Positions 22,909 to 30,633 of a stretch of DNA of 42,096 nt are shown here, piece after piece. Under the pieces are notes generated by a model. That model saw only the letters and a list, made by a program, of their open reading frames with translations. It was not told where the DNA came from and did no database searches. Each line of letters opens with the position of its first letter. Position 1 is the first letter of the stretch. The position numbers and the translations under genes were made by a program. Source of the stretch: Mycobacterium sp. GA-2829 (GTDB lineage: Bacteria; Actinomycetota; Actinomycetes; Mycobacteriales; Mycobacteriaceae); contig NZ_LQIT01000046.1 of assembly GCF_001499965.1 (NCBI RefSeq), positions 1 through 42,096 on the forward strand, read 5' to 3'.

Positions 22909-23598
22909 ATGCATGTTCTCCCGAACCGGCCAGGCACCGAGCTGCCGGTGAGCACCCCCAGCGAAGAGCCTGCCTGGAAGCAGCGCGCCGTCGAGCGGTC
23001 CATCAAGACCGCCAAACTGCGCGCCGCGCAACGCGTCCAGCGCTTTCTCGACGCCGCGCAGGCGATCATCATCGAGAAGGGCAGCACCGACTTCACCGTC
23101 CAAGAGGTCGTCGACCGCTCGCGTCAGTCGCTGCGCAGCTTCTACCTGCAGTTCGATGGAAAGCACGAACTGCTGCTCGCGCTGTTCGAGGATGCGCTGA
23201 GCCGCTCGGCCGACCAGATCCGCGCCGCGACCGCGAGCCACACCGACCCGATCGAACGCCTCAAGGTCGCCATCCAGCTGCTCTTCGAGACCTCACGGCC
23301 GGACCCCGCCGCCAAGCGGCCCCTGTTCACCGACTTCGCACCCCGCCTGCTGGTCTCGCATCCGGCCGAGGTCAAGATCGCGCACGCACCCCTGCTCGTA
23401 CTGCTCACCGAGTTGATGGAAGAGGCCAGCGCCGCAGGTCAACTGCGTGACGGCATCAATGCCAAGCGGATGGCCGCGATGACGATGCAGACCGTCATGT
23501 TCGTCGCGCAGAGCAGCGGCGGCACTGACGACGCCGTCCATCCCATCACCGCCGACGAGGTCTGGGACTTCGTCGCGCACGGTTTCGCCAAGATCTAG
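22909..23598 (+). CDS. TetR family regulator, probable regulator of the GAGAA regulon
   Basis: A 229-residue protein from the ATG at 22909, or 216 from the GTG at 22948, which begins VSTPSEEPAWKQRAVERS. Neither start has a clear ribosome-binding site. The HTH is at about residues 62-84 (DFTVQEVVDRSRQSLRSFYLQF), where the usual AGVSxxTxYxHF turn reads RSRQSLRSFYLQF. The C-terminal domain holds the effector pocket (TDFAPRLLVSHPAEVKIAH). It is divergent from the ACAD operon across a palindrome that recurs upstream of two other catabolic operons here. That makes it the best candidate for the shared regulator, although this is inference from position. A hairpin terminator follows at 23612. Confidence 0.85.
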   Translation: MHVLPNRPGTELPVSTPSEEPAWKQRAVERSIKTAKLRAAQRVQRFLDAAQAIIIEKGSTDFTVQEVVDRSRQSLRSFYLQFDGKHELLLALFEDALSRSADQIRAATASHTDPIERLKVAIQLLFETSRPDPAAKRPLFTDFAPRLLVSHPAEVKIAHAPLLVLLTELMEEASAAGQLRDGINAKRMAAMTMQTVMFVAQSSGGTDDAVHPITADEVWDFVAHGFAKI

Positions 23599-23611
23599 CG
23601 CACCCACTTCC

Positions 23612-23636
23612 CGCCCCGCGGCGTCGCCACGGGGCG
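23612..23636 (+). terminator. Hairpin terminator after TetR
   Basis: CGCCCCG (23612-23618) pairs with CGGGGCG (23630-23636), with an inner GGCG-T-CGCC pairing. The hairpin starts 13 bases past the TetR stop. No U-run follows. Confidence 0.5.
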
Positions 23637-23783
23637 CATCGGCGCATTCTCGTGAAAATGCCGTTCTTCTAAGCGGATAGTCGAAATCGCCCGAAGCGAG
23701 TGTGGCGTTGACACAATCGATTACCGGTGGGAAGGTGCTGAGCAAGTGCACAGCGAAGCCCACGAACCAGAATCGAGGAACCG

Positions 23784-24620
23784 ATGGCAGGACGGGTAGA
23801 GGGAAAGGTCGCGTTCATCACGGGCGCGGCGCGCGGCCAGGGCCGGGCGCACGCGGTGCGGCTCGCCCAGGAGGGTGCCGACATCATCGCCGTCGACATC
23901 TGCAAGCAGATCGACAGCGTCCGGATCCCCCTGTCGACGCCGGAAGATCTCGCTGAGACCGCGGACATGGTCAAGAACCTCGACCGCCGGATCTACACGG
24001 CCGAGGTCGACACCCGTGACTTCGACGCGCTCAAGGCCGCCGTCGACGCCGGCGTCGAACAACTCGGCCGCCTCGACATCATCGTCGCCAACGCCGGCAT
24101 CGGCAACGGCGGCGAGACGCTGGACAAGACCAGCGAGGGCGACTGGGAAGACATGATCGACGTCAACCTCGGCGGGGTGTGGAAGACCGTCAAGGCCGGT
24201 GTCCCCCACATCCTGGCCGGCGGCCGCGGCGGGTCGATCATCCTGACCAGCTCCGTCGGCGGGCTCAAGGCCTACCCGCACACCGGCCACTACGTCGCGG
24301 CCAAACACGGTGTGGTGGGCCTGATGCGGACGTTCGCGGTGGAACTCGGCGCCCAGAACATCCGCGTCAACTCCGTGCACCCGACCAACGTCAACACCCC
24401 GCTGTTCATGAACGACGGCACCATGAAGCTGTTCCGCCCCGATCTGGAGAACCCGGGGCCCGAGGACATGAAGGTCGTCGGACAGCTGATGCACACCCTT
24501 CCCATCGGCTGGGTGGAGCCCGAGGACATCGCCAACGCGGTGCTGTTCCTCGCCTCCGACGAGGCCCGCTACATCACCGGTGTCACGCTGCCCGTCGACG
24601 GCGGCAGCTGCTTGAAGTAG
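23784..24620 (+). CDS. Mycofactocin-coupled SDR (carveol dehydrogenase-like)
   Basis: A 278-residue SDR of the actinobacterial subfamily that holds its NAD cofactor tightly and depends on the redox peptide mycofactocin. Signs are the TGAARGQGRAHAVRLAQEGAD start (14-34), the family insertion with LSTPEDLAETADMVKNLDRR (50-69), and the catalytic Ser157, Tyr170 and Lys174 (LTSSVGG, YVAAK). The C-terminus is VTLPVDGGSCLK. It probably oxidises a secondary or terpenoid-type alcohol. It stands alone between two hairpins, with an A/T-richer upstream region (about 23650-23730) that may hold its promoter. No mycofactocin biosynthesis genes are in the window. Confidence 0.87.
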   Translation: MAGRVEGKVAFITGAARGQGRAHAVRLAQEGADIIAVDICKQIDSVRIPLSTPEDLAETADMVKNLDRRIYTAEVDTRDFDALKAAVDAGVEQLGRLDIIVANAGIGNGGETLDKTSEGDWEDMIDVNLGGVWKTVKAGVPHILAGGRGGSIILTSSVGGLKAYPHTGHYVAAKHGVVGLMRTFAVELGAQNIRVNSVHPTNVNTPLFMNDGTMKLFRPDLENPGPEDMKVVGQLMHTLPIGWVEPEDIANAVLFLASDEARYITGVTLPVDGGSCLK

Positions 24621-24636
24621 CACACACTCCGCGCAG

Positions 24637-24669
24637 ACCGGGGACCTCACCGCTGGTGAGGTCCCCGGT
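24637..24669. terminator. Strong intrinsic hairpin terminator
   Basis: A perfect 15-bp stem (24637-24651 with 24655-24669) closed by a 3-base loop (gct), 17 bases after the SDR stop. There is no T-tract, but it is the most stable hairpin in the window and probably ends SDR transcription. Confidence 0.75.
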
Positions 24670-24759
24670 TCGCGTAGAAGGCAATCACGCGAAAGCCGCC
24701 GCACCGGAGGATCCGGGTGGTTGCATGGACTCGCGCGAATGCGGGGACAGGGGGTGGGT

Positions 24760-26205
24760 GTGAAGCGACTCAACGGCATGGACGCCATGCTGCTCTACAG
24801 CGAGACCCCCAACCTGCACACCCACACGCTGAAAATCGCGATCATCGACGGCGCCTCCTACGAGCAGACCCACGGGGCCCCGTACACCTTCGAGGTGTTC
24901 CGCCGCACCATCGCCCGCCGCCTGTACCTGCTGGAACCGCTGCGCTACCGACTGGTCGACATCCCGTTCCGCTTCCACCACCCGATGTGGTTGGAGAACT
25001 GCGACGTCGACATCGACTACCACGTGCGCACGGCATCGGTGCCCGCACCGGGCGGACGCCGCGAACTCGACGAGGTCATCGGGCAGATCGCGAGCACACC
25101 GTTGGACCGCAGCAGGCCGCTGTGGGAGTTCTACTTCGCAAAAGGTATGGCGGACAACAGGTTCGCGCTGATCGGCAAGGTGCACCACACCCTGGCCGAC
25201 GGTCTGGCGTCGGCGAACCTACTGGCCCGGCTGATGGATCTGGCCGGCGCCGAGGTGACCGAACGCGACGAGTACACGACCTGCAGCCCGCCGACGCGGT
25301 CGCAGTTGCTCGCCGAGGCCGGCCGCGACCACCTGCAGAAGGTGGCCGAGTTCCCCGGTCTGCTCGGCGAGGCGGTGCGCGGGGCGGTCCGGGTCCGGCG
25401 GCGGGCACAGGACATGCGCGGCGCCGACGACATGGCCAAGATGTTCCGCACCCCGCCGACGTTCCTCAATCACGTCGTCTCGCCGGGGCGGACGTTCGCC
25501 ACCGCCTCGGTCGCCCTGACCGACGTGAAGGAGACGGCGAAGGCACTCGGCGTGACGTTCAACGATCTGGTGCTCTCGGTCAGCGCGGGTGGACTACGGG
25601 AGCTGCTGCTGCGCTACGACGGCCGCGCCGACCGGCCGCTGCTGGCCTCGGTGCCGGTGGCCACCGACCGCTCCCCCGACCGCGTCACCGGCAACGAGAT
25701 CAGCGGGCTGGCGGTCTCGCTGCCCGTCCACGTCGACGATCCGTTGCGGCGGGTGCGGCTCACCGCACTGGCGACCAAACGCGCGAAGGAGATCCACGAT
25801 CTGATGGGCCCGCGGCTGCAGGGCCGGATGATGGAGTACCTGCCACCGCCGGTGGCGCCCACCGCATTCCGCTGGCAGTCCGAACACGCCGCGCACAACC
25901 GCATCATGAACGTGGCGATCTCCAGCGTGCCCGGCCCACGCGAACGCGGCCACATCGGCGGCGCCGACGTCACCGAGATCTACTCTGTCGGAGTGCTGTC
26001 CGCCGCGAGCGCGTTCAACATGACCGTGTGGAGTTACGTCGACCAGGTCGACATCTCGGTGCTCTCCGACGACCAGACGTTCGACGACATCCACGAGGCC
26101 ACCGATGCGATGCTGCACGCACTGACCGAGATCCGCCGCGCCGCCGGACTGCCCGCCGATCTGCGCGCGGTCGACAGCGCGATGGCGCCGGCGACCGCGG
26201 TCTAG
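24760..26205 (+). CDS. Wax ester synthase/diacylglycerol acyltransferase (WS/DGAT, Rv1425-like)
   Basis: A 481-residue acyltransferase making triacylglycerol or wax esters from acyl-CoA. The catalytic motif HHTLADG is at 142-148 (His143, Asp147), preceded by PLDRSRPLWEFYF. The C-terminal DUF1298 half contains ISSVPGPRE. The GTG at 24760 starts just before the conserved RLNGMDAMLLYSE and follows a G-rich Shine-Dalgarno region; an in-frame GTG lies two codons earlier. With the convergent FadD12-like and acyltransferase genes it matches the M. tuberculosis Rv1425-Rv1428c arrangement, though a counterpart of Rv1426c (lipO) is missing. Its last four bases overlap the FadD gene end. Confidence 0.9.
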   Translation: MKRLNGMDAMLLYSETPNLHTHTLKIAIIDGASYEQTHGAPYTFEVFRRTIARRLYLLEPLRYRLVDIPFRFHHPMWLENCDVDIDYHVRTASVPAPGGRRELDEVIGQIASTPLDRSRPLWEFYFAKGMADNRFALIGKVHHTLADGLASANLLARLMDLAGAEVTERDEYTTCSPPTRSQLLAEAGRDHLQKVAEFPGLLGEAVRGAVRVRRRAQDMRGADDMAKMFRTPPTFLNHVVSPGRTFATASVALTDVKETAKALGVTFNDLVLSVSAGGLRELLLRYDGRADRPLLASVPVATDRSPDRVTGNEISGLAVSLPVHVDDPLRRVRLTALATKRAKEIHDLMGPRLQGRMMEYLPPPVAPTAFRWQSEHAAHNRIMNVAISSVPGPRERGHIGGADVTEIYSVGVLSAASAFNMTVWSYVDQVDISVLSDDQTFDDIHEATDAMLHALTEIRRAAGLPADLRAVDSAMAPATAV

Positions 26206-27842
26206 TCGAGGCGGGCCAGCAGGTCGTTGCGCAGCACCTTGCCGGTGCCGCCGCGGGGTAGTTCGTCGAGGACCAGGATTTCGCGGGGCACCTTGTAATT
26301 CGCGAGGTTGGCCCGGACGTGGTCCTTGAGCTCGTCGGCGGTGACCGATTTTCCGTCGACGGGGACGACGAACGCCGCGAGCCGCTGCCCGTACTTCTCG
26401 TCATCGACACCGAGCACCGCGGCCTCGGCGACCGAAGGGTGTGCGGCGAGCGTCTTCTCGACCTCGATCGGGTAGACGTTCTCGCCGCCGGAGACGATCA
26501 TCTCGTCGTCGCGGCCGACGACGAACAGCCTGCCGTTCTCGTCGAGGTAGCCGACGTCGCCCGACGCCATGAAACCGTCGTGGAAGTCCTTCGTCGACCC
26601 CGAGGTGTACCCGTCGAACAGGGTGCCGCTGCGCACGAAGATGCTGCCGGTCTCCCCGGGTGGCAGTTGGCGGAACTCGGGATCGAAGATGCGGATCTCG
26701 GTGCCGTCGGCGGGAGTGCCCGCGGTGTCCGGCGCCGCGCGTAGATCCGCCGGGGTGGCGGTGGCGATCATGCCGGCCTCGGTGGCGTTGTAGTTGTTGT
26801 AGATGACGTCGCCGAACTGGTCCATGAACGCGGTGACGACGTCGGGCCGCATCCGTGACCCCGACGCCGCCGCGAACCGCAGCGAACGGCCGCTGTAGCG
26901 GGCCCGCACCTCGTCGGGCAGATCCATGATCCGGTCGAACATCACCGGCACCACGATCAGCCCGGTGGCCTTGTGCTCGTCGACCAGCGCGAGCGTGGCC
27001 TCCGGGTCGAAGCGCCGACGAGTGACGATCGTGCAGGCCAGCAGTCCGGCGAACAGCAGCTGCGAGAAACCCCACGCATGGAACATGGGCGCGACGATGA
27101 CGGTGGTCTCCTCGGCGCGCCACGGCGTGCGGTCCAGGACCGCCTTGAGGTCACCGGCGCCGCCGCTGCCCGCGGAACGCTTGGCGCCCTTGGGGGTTCC
27201 GGTGGTGCCCGAGGTGAGCAGGATGATCTCGCTGCTGCGCTCGGCCGGGCCGGGCCGTTGCCCGCGGTGCCCGTCGATCAGCTTGTCGACGGTGCGTCCG
27301 TCGTGCCGGTGGTCGGCCCAGGCGACGATGCGCACCGCGTCGGGCAGGTTGGTCAACGCCCGGTCGACGATCTCGGTGAACTCCTCGTCGTAGATCATGG
27401 CGTCGGCGCCTTCGCGTTCGGCGACCTCGGCCAGCGCGGGCCCGGCGAAGGAGGTGTTGAGCAGCAGCGCGTCGGCGCCGATGCGGTTGGCGGCCAGCAG
27501 TGCCTGGACGAAGCCGCGGTGGTTGCGGCACATGATGCCGACCGTCCGGGGGGTGCCGCCCGGAAGCCGTTGCAGCGCAACGGCCAGCGCATCGGAGGTG
27601 TCGTCGAGTTCACGGAATGTCAGGGTGCCGCGTTCGTCGACGAGCCCCGGCCGGTCGGGGCAGCGCTGCGCGGCGGTGGCGAAGCCGACCGTCGCGGTCA
27701 TGCCGACCCGGCGCACGGCAGCACCCATCCGTAGGTAGCGGTCCGGCCGCAGCGGGGCAACGAGCCCCGACCGCACGAGCGTCTGCATCAGCCCGACACT
27801 CGCGCCGAGCTTGGCGACGGTGTCCCCCAGGAGCGGGATCAT
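26202..27842 (-). CDS. fadD12: Fatty-acyl-CoA synthetase, FadD12-like
   Basis: A 546-residue ANL-superfamily acyl-CoA synthetase. It has the ATP/AMP loop LLTSGTTGTPKGAKR (about 208-222), the YNNYNATEAGM motif, ASGDVGYLDENGRL, the hinge VGRDDEMIVSGGENVYPIEVE, and the adenylation lysine in PRGGTGKVLRNDL near the C-terminus. It activates fatty acids through acyl-AMP. The FadD12 assignment rests on overall likeness and on its neighbours, a convergent WS/DGAT and an upstream Rv1428c-like acyltransferase, as in M. tuberculosis. Its ATG overlaps the acyltransferase stop (ATGA). Confidence 0.85.
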   Translation of the reverse strand: MIPLLGDTVAKLGASVGLMQTLVRSGLVAPLRPDRYLRMGAAVRRVGMTATVGFATAAQRCPDRPGLVDERGTLTFRELDDTSDALAVALQRLPGGTPRTVGIMCRNHRGFVQALLAANRIGADALLLNTSFAGPALAEVAEREGADAMIYDEEFTEIVDRALTNLPDAVRIVAWADHRHDGRTVDKLIDGHRGQRPGPAERSSEIILLTSGTTGTPKGAKRSAGSGGAGDLKAVLDRTPWRAEETTVIVAPMFHAWGFSQLLFAGLLACTIVTRRRFDPEATLALVDEHKATGLIVVPVMFDRIMDLPDEVRARYSGRSLRFAAASGSRMRPDVVTAFMDQFGDVIYNNYNATEAGMIATATPADLRAAPDTAGTPADGTEIRIFDPEFRQLPPGETGSIFVRSGTLFDGYTSGSTKDFHDGFMASGDVGYLDENGRLFVVGRDDEMIVSGGENVYPIEVEKTLAAHPSVAEAAVLGVDDEKYGQRLAAFVVPVDGKSVTADELKDHVRANLANYKVPREILVLDELPRGGTGKVLRNDLLARLD

Positions 27843-28657
27843 CCGAGCACCGGGAATCGGCGCTCACGCGCGAGTTCGTCGAGCGCCTTCTGCATTACTG
27901 CGCGCACATGCGCGTCCACTTCGGCCACATCGGGATTCTCGCCGAATTGTTCGGTCACGTCGATGGGTTCGAGCACGCGGGTGACGACCTTCGACGGCAG
28001 CGGCAGATTGGGCGGGAAGATCAGCGACAGCCCGAACGGGAAGCCGATGCTGATCGGCAGGATCTCCATGCGGACCTTCTTGAGCCCGAGCCTGCGGGCC
28101 AGCGCATCGCCGCGCGCGAGGAACAGTTGGGTCTCCTGTCCGCCGATCGACACCATCGGCACGATCGGCACCCCGGACTCGATCGCGGTGCGCACGTAGC
28201 CGGTGCGACCGGCGAAGTCGATCTTGTTCTCGGCGAACGTCGGCCGGTAGGAGTCGTAGTCGCCGCCCGGGAAGACGAGCACAACCGCGCCCGAACGCAG
28301 GGCCTTGCCCGCGTTCTCGCGGCTGGCCTCGATCACGCCGGCGCGGCGCAGCAAGCTGCCCAGCGGCGGCACGAACACCCCGTAGTGCGCCAGCGTGTAC
28401 ACCGGCCGGTCGTACCCGAATTTCTCGTAGAAGGCCGGTGCGAAGATCAGCACATCGGGGGTCAGCATGCCGCCGGAGTGGTTGGCCACCACCAACGCGC
28501 CACCGGCCGGCGGGATCGCGTCGAGGTTGCGGACGTCGGAACGGAAGTAGCGCCTGATCGCCGCCCCCGCCGTCTTCGCGATCGTCGCGGTGAACTCCGG
28601 GTCCCATTTGGCCACCTCGGGCCGGTCCGGCGACATCCGGTCGTCGTTCTCGCTCAT
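27839..28657 (-). CDS. Acyltransferase (PlsC/DGAT-like, Rv1428c-like)
   Basis: A 272-residue lysophospholipid-acyltransferase-fold protein. The catalytic motif reads VVANHSGGMLTPD (His as general base) and the substrate motif FPGGDYDSYRP replaces the usual FPEGT. Block III is GVPIVPMVSIGGQE. There is no strong membrane helix apart from hydrophobic strands. The ATG at 28657 follows AGGGGGAA; longer frames would cross the divergent promoter region. It probably acylates glycerolipids with acyl-CoA supplied by the coupled FadD12-like enzyme, feeding the WS/DGAT across the way. Confidence 0.85.
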   Translation of the reverse strand: MSENDDRMSPDRPEVAKWDPEFTATIAKTAGAAIRRYFRSDVRNLDAIPPAGGALVVANHSGGMLTPDVLIFAPAFYEKFGYDRPVYTLAHYGVFVPPLGSLLRRAGVIEASRENAGKALRSGAVVLVFPGGDYDSYRPTFAENKIDFAGRTGYVRTAIESGVPIVPMVSIGGQETQLFLARGDALARRLGLKKVRMEILPISIGFPFGLSLIFPPNLPLPSKVVTRVLEPIDVTEQFGENPDVAEVDAHVRAVMQKALDELARERRFPVLG

Positions 28658-28704
28658 CGGCTTCCCCCTGGCGGCTGCCTCGTCGCAGCGTTGCGGATAC
28701 GTTA

Positions 28705-28721
28705 CTCTCGCTAACGGAGAA
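28705..28721. promoter_or_regulatory. Palindromic element CTCTC-N7-GAGAA in a divergent region
   Basis: CTCTC (28705-28709) and GAGAA (28717-28721) lie between the acyltransferase and epimerase starts. Read on the - strand, the site (TTCTCCGTTAGCGAGAG) is directly followed by TAACGT, a possible -10 box. This matches the design at 12597-12613. Confidence 0.35.
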
Positions 28722-28766
28722 CACGATAACCGCGTCCCCGTGCGTGCTGAGCTCTCAAGGAGAACC

Positions 28767-29828
28767 ATGTCAGACGCGGTGCTCGTCACCGGCGGTTTCG
28801 GTTTGGTGGGTTCTCAGACGGTGCGCCGGCTGGCCGAACTCGGCAGGACGGTGGTGGCAACCGATCTGCAGACCGACGCCAACCTGAAAGCGGCGCGGGC
28901 GCTGCCCCCCGATGTGCAGGTCCGGTGGGCCGATCTCACCGATGCCGGCCAGGTCTCCGAGCTGCTCACCGACGTCGCCCCCGCGGCGATCATCCACCTC
29001 GCCGCGGTGATCCCTCCGCCGATCTACCGGAGCCGGAAGGTCGCGCGCAAGGTCAACGTCGACGCCACCGCGACGTTGGTGCGTGCGGCCGAGGCGCTGC
29101 CGTCGTCGCCCCGGTTCGTGCAGGCCTCCAGCAATGCGGTGTACGGCGCCCGCAACCCGCACCGCCACGCGGGCCCGGTCACGGCCGACACGCCGCCGAA
29201 TCCGACCGAGCTGTACGGCGGCCACAAACTCGAGGCCGAGGAACTGGTGCGCGCGTCGAGTCTCGACTGGGTGGTGCTGCGCCTCGGCGGCGTGCTGAGC
29301 ACCGATCCGAAGGCGATGCCGTTCACCACCGATGCGCTGTTCTTCGAGAGCGCGCTGCCCACCGACGGCCGACTGCACAGCGTCGACGTGCGCGACGTCG
29401 CATGGGCGTTCGCCGCGGCCACCACCGCCGACGTGGTCGGCGAGATCCTGCTCATCGCCGGCGACGACACCCACAAGCTGCGCCAGGGTGAGGTCGGACC
29501 CGCACTGGCCGGCGCCCGAGGGATGGCCGCCGCGCTGCCGCCGGGGCGCCCCGGCGACCCCGAGCGCGACGACGCCTGGTTCATCACGGACTGGATGGAT
29601 GCGACGCGCGCGCAGGAAGCGCTGCAGTTCCAGCACCATTCGTGGCCCGACATGCTCGCCGAGATGAGCAACCAGATCGGGGTGCTGCGCTATCCCCTGC
29701 AGGTGCTCGCCCCGCTGGCGCGGCTCTTCGTCGCCCGCCAGGGCGCCTACCGCGACAAACCCGGCAGATACGCCGACCCGTGGGCGGCGATCCGCTCGCG
29801 CCTGGGCGACCCCTCCCTCGATCGCTAA
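28767..29828 (+). CDS. NAD-dependent epimerase/dehydratase (extended SDR)
   Basis: A 353-residue extended SDR with LVTGGFGLVGSQT at the N-terminus (GxxGxxG), IIHLAAVIPPP, a Ser-rich ASSNAVYG segment and the catalytic YGGHK. The C-terminal third carries an unusual WFITDWMDATRAQEALQFQHHSW stretch. Sugar epimerase and 3-beta-hydroxysteroid-dehydrogenase-like groups share this build, so the substrate is open. AAGGAG lies five bases before the ATG. It is divergent from the lipid genes, and its TAA overlaps the stop of the convergent SDR. Confidence 0.83.
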   Translation: MSDAVLVTGGFGLVGSQTVRRLAELGRTVVATDLQTDANLKAARALPPDVQVRWADLTDAGQVSELLTDVAPAAIIHLAAVIPPPIYRSRKVARKVNVDATATLVRAAEALPSSPRFVQASSNAVYGARNPHRHAGPVTADTPPNPTELYGGHKLEAEELVRASSLDWVVLRLGGVLSTDPKAMPFTTDALFFESALPTDGRLHSVDVRDVAWAFAAATTADVVGEILLIAGDDTHKLRQGEVGPALAGARGMAAALPPGRPGDPERDDAWFITDWMDATRAQEALQFQHHSWPDMLAEMSNQIGVLRYPLQVLAPLARLFVARQGAYRDKPGRYADPWAAIRSRLGDPSLDR

Positions 29829-30631
29829 GCCGGACCCAGGGTGGCCGCACCCGTCTCCGGGTGCGGATACCAGCCGCCCGCGGCCTGGGTGCCGCCGTCG
29901 ACGTGGATGGTCTGCCCGGTGATGTAGGTGGCCATGTCCGAGGCGAGGAACACCGCCGCCGAGGCCATTTCGTCGACATGTCCGGCGCGTCCCATCGGCA
30001 CCATCTGGGCCAGCGTTCCGGAGAGGTCGCCCATCGCGAGCTGCTGCAGACCCTCGGTCATGGTCAGATCCGGGGCGAGCGCGTTGACCCGGATCCCGTG
30101 CGGGGCCAGTTCGTAGGATGCGGTCCTGGTGTAGTTGACGACGCCGGCCTTGGCCGCGGCGTACGCCGCGTATCCCGGTGCGGCTCTGGTGCCTTCGATC
30201 GAGGTCACGTTGATGACACTGCCGGGTCGCCCGGTGTCGACCAGTCGCCGCGCCACGCGCTGGGTGTACAGCAGCACATGGCGGAGATTGCTGCGGTACA
30301 ACGCATCCCACCCGTTCTCCGAGGTCTCCAGAAGGCCGGAGCGGAATGTGCCGCCTGCGTTGTTGACCAGGATCGACACGGTGCCGAGCTCACGCTCGGT
30401 GCGTTCGAGGGCCGCGTCGACGGCGCCGGAGTCGCGCACGTCGGTGGGCAGGCCGAGCGCGCCGATCTCGGACGCGGCCGCCGCGCAGGTGTCGGGATCG
30501 CGTTCCCAGATCGCGACCGATGCGCCGAAGGCCGCGAGCCCCCGCGCGATTCCCTTGCCGATGCCGGCGCCGCCGCCGGTGACCACGGCGACCCGGCCGG
30601 TGAGCAGGATGTCCGACGGTGCGATGGCCAT
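29825..30631 (-). CDS. Short-chain dehydrogenase/reductase
   Basis: A 268-residue classical SDR: TGGGAGIGKGIARGLAAFG (18-36), NNAG (90-93), Ser144 (NVTSIEG), Tyr157 and Lys161 (YAAAK), then YITGQTIHVDGG. The short C-terminal extension (GWYPHPETGAATLGPA) is unusual. It is the last gene of the 41407-29825 set, two bases after the double CoA transferase stop. It probably oxidises a hydroxyacyl-CoA made by the crotonase upstream. The ATG start overlaps no other frame and is followed by an Asp/Leu-rich leader. Confidence 0.88.
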   Translation of the reverse strand: MAIAPSDILLTGRVAVVTGGGAGIGKGIARGLAAFGASVAIWERDPDTCAAAASEIGALGLPTDVRDSGAVDAALERTERELGTVSILVNNAGGTFRSGLLETSENGWDALYRSNLRHVLLYTQRVARRLVDTGRPGSVINVTSIEGTRAAPGYAAYAAAKAGVVNYTRTASYELAPHGIRVNALAPDLTMTEGLQQLAMGDLSGTLAQMVPMGRAGHVDEMASAAVFLASDMATYITGQTIHVDGGTQAAGGWYPHPETGAATLGPA

Positions 30632-30633
30632 GG

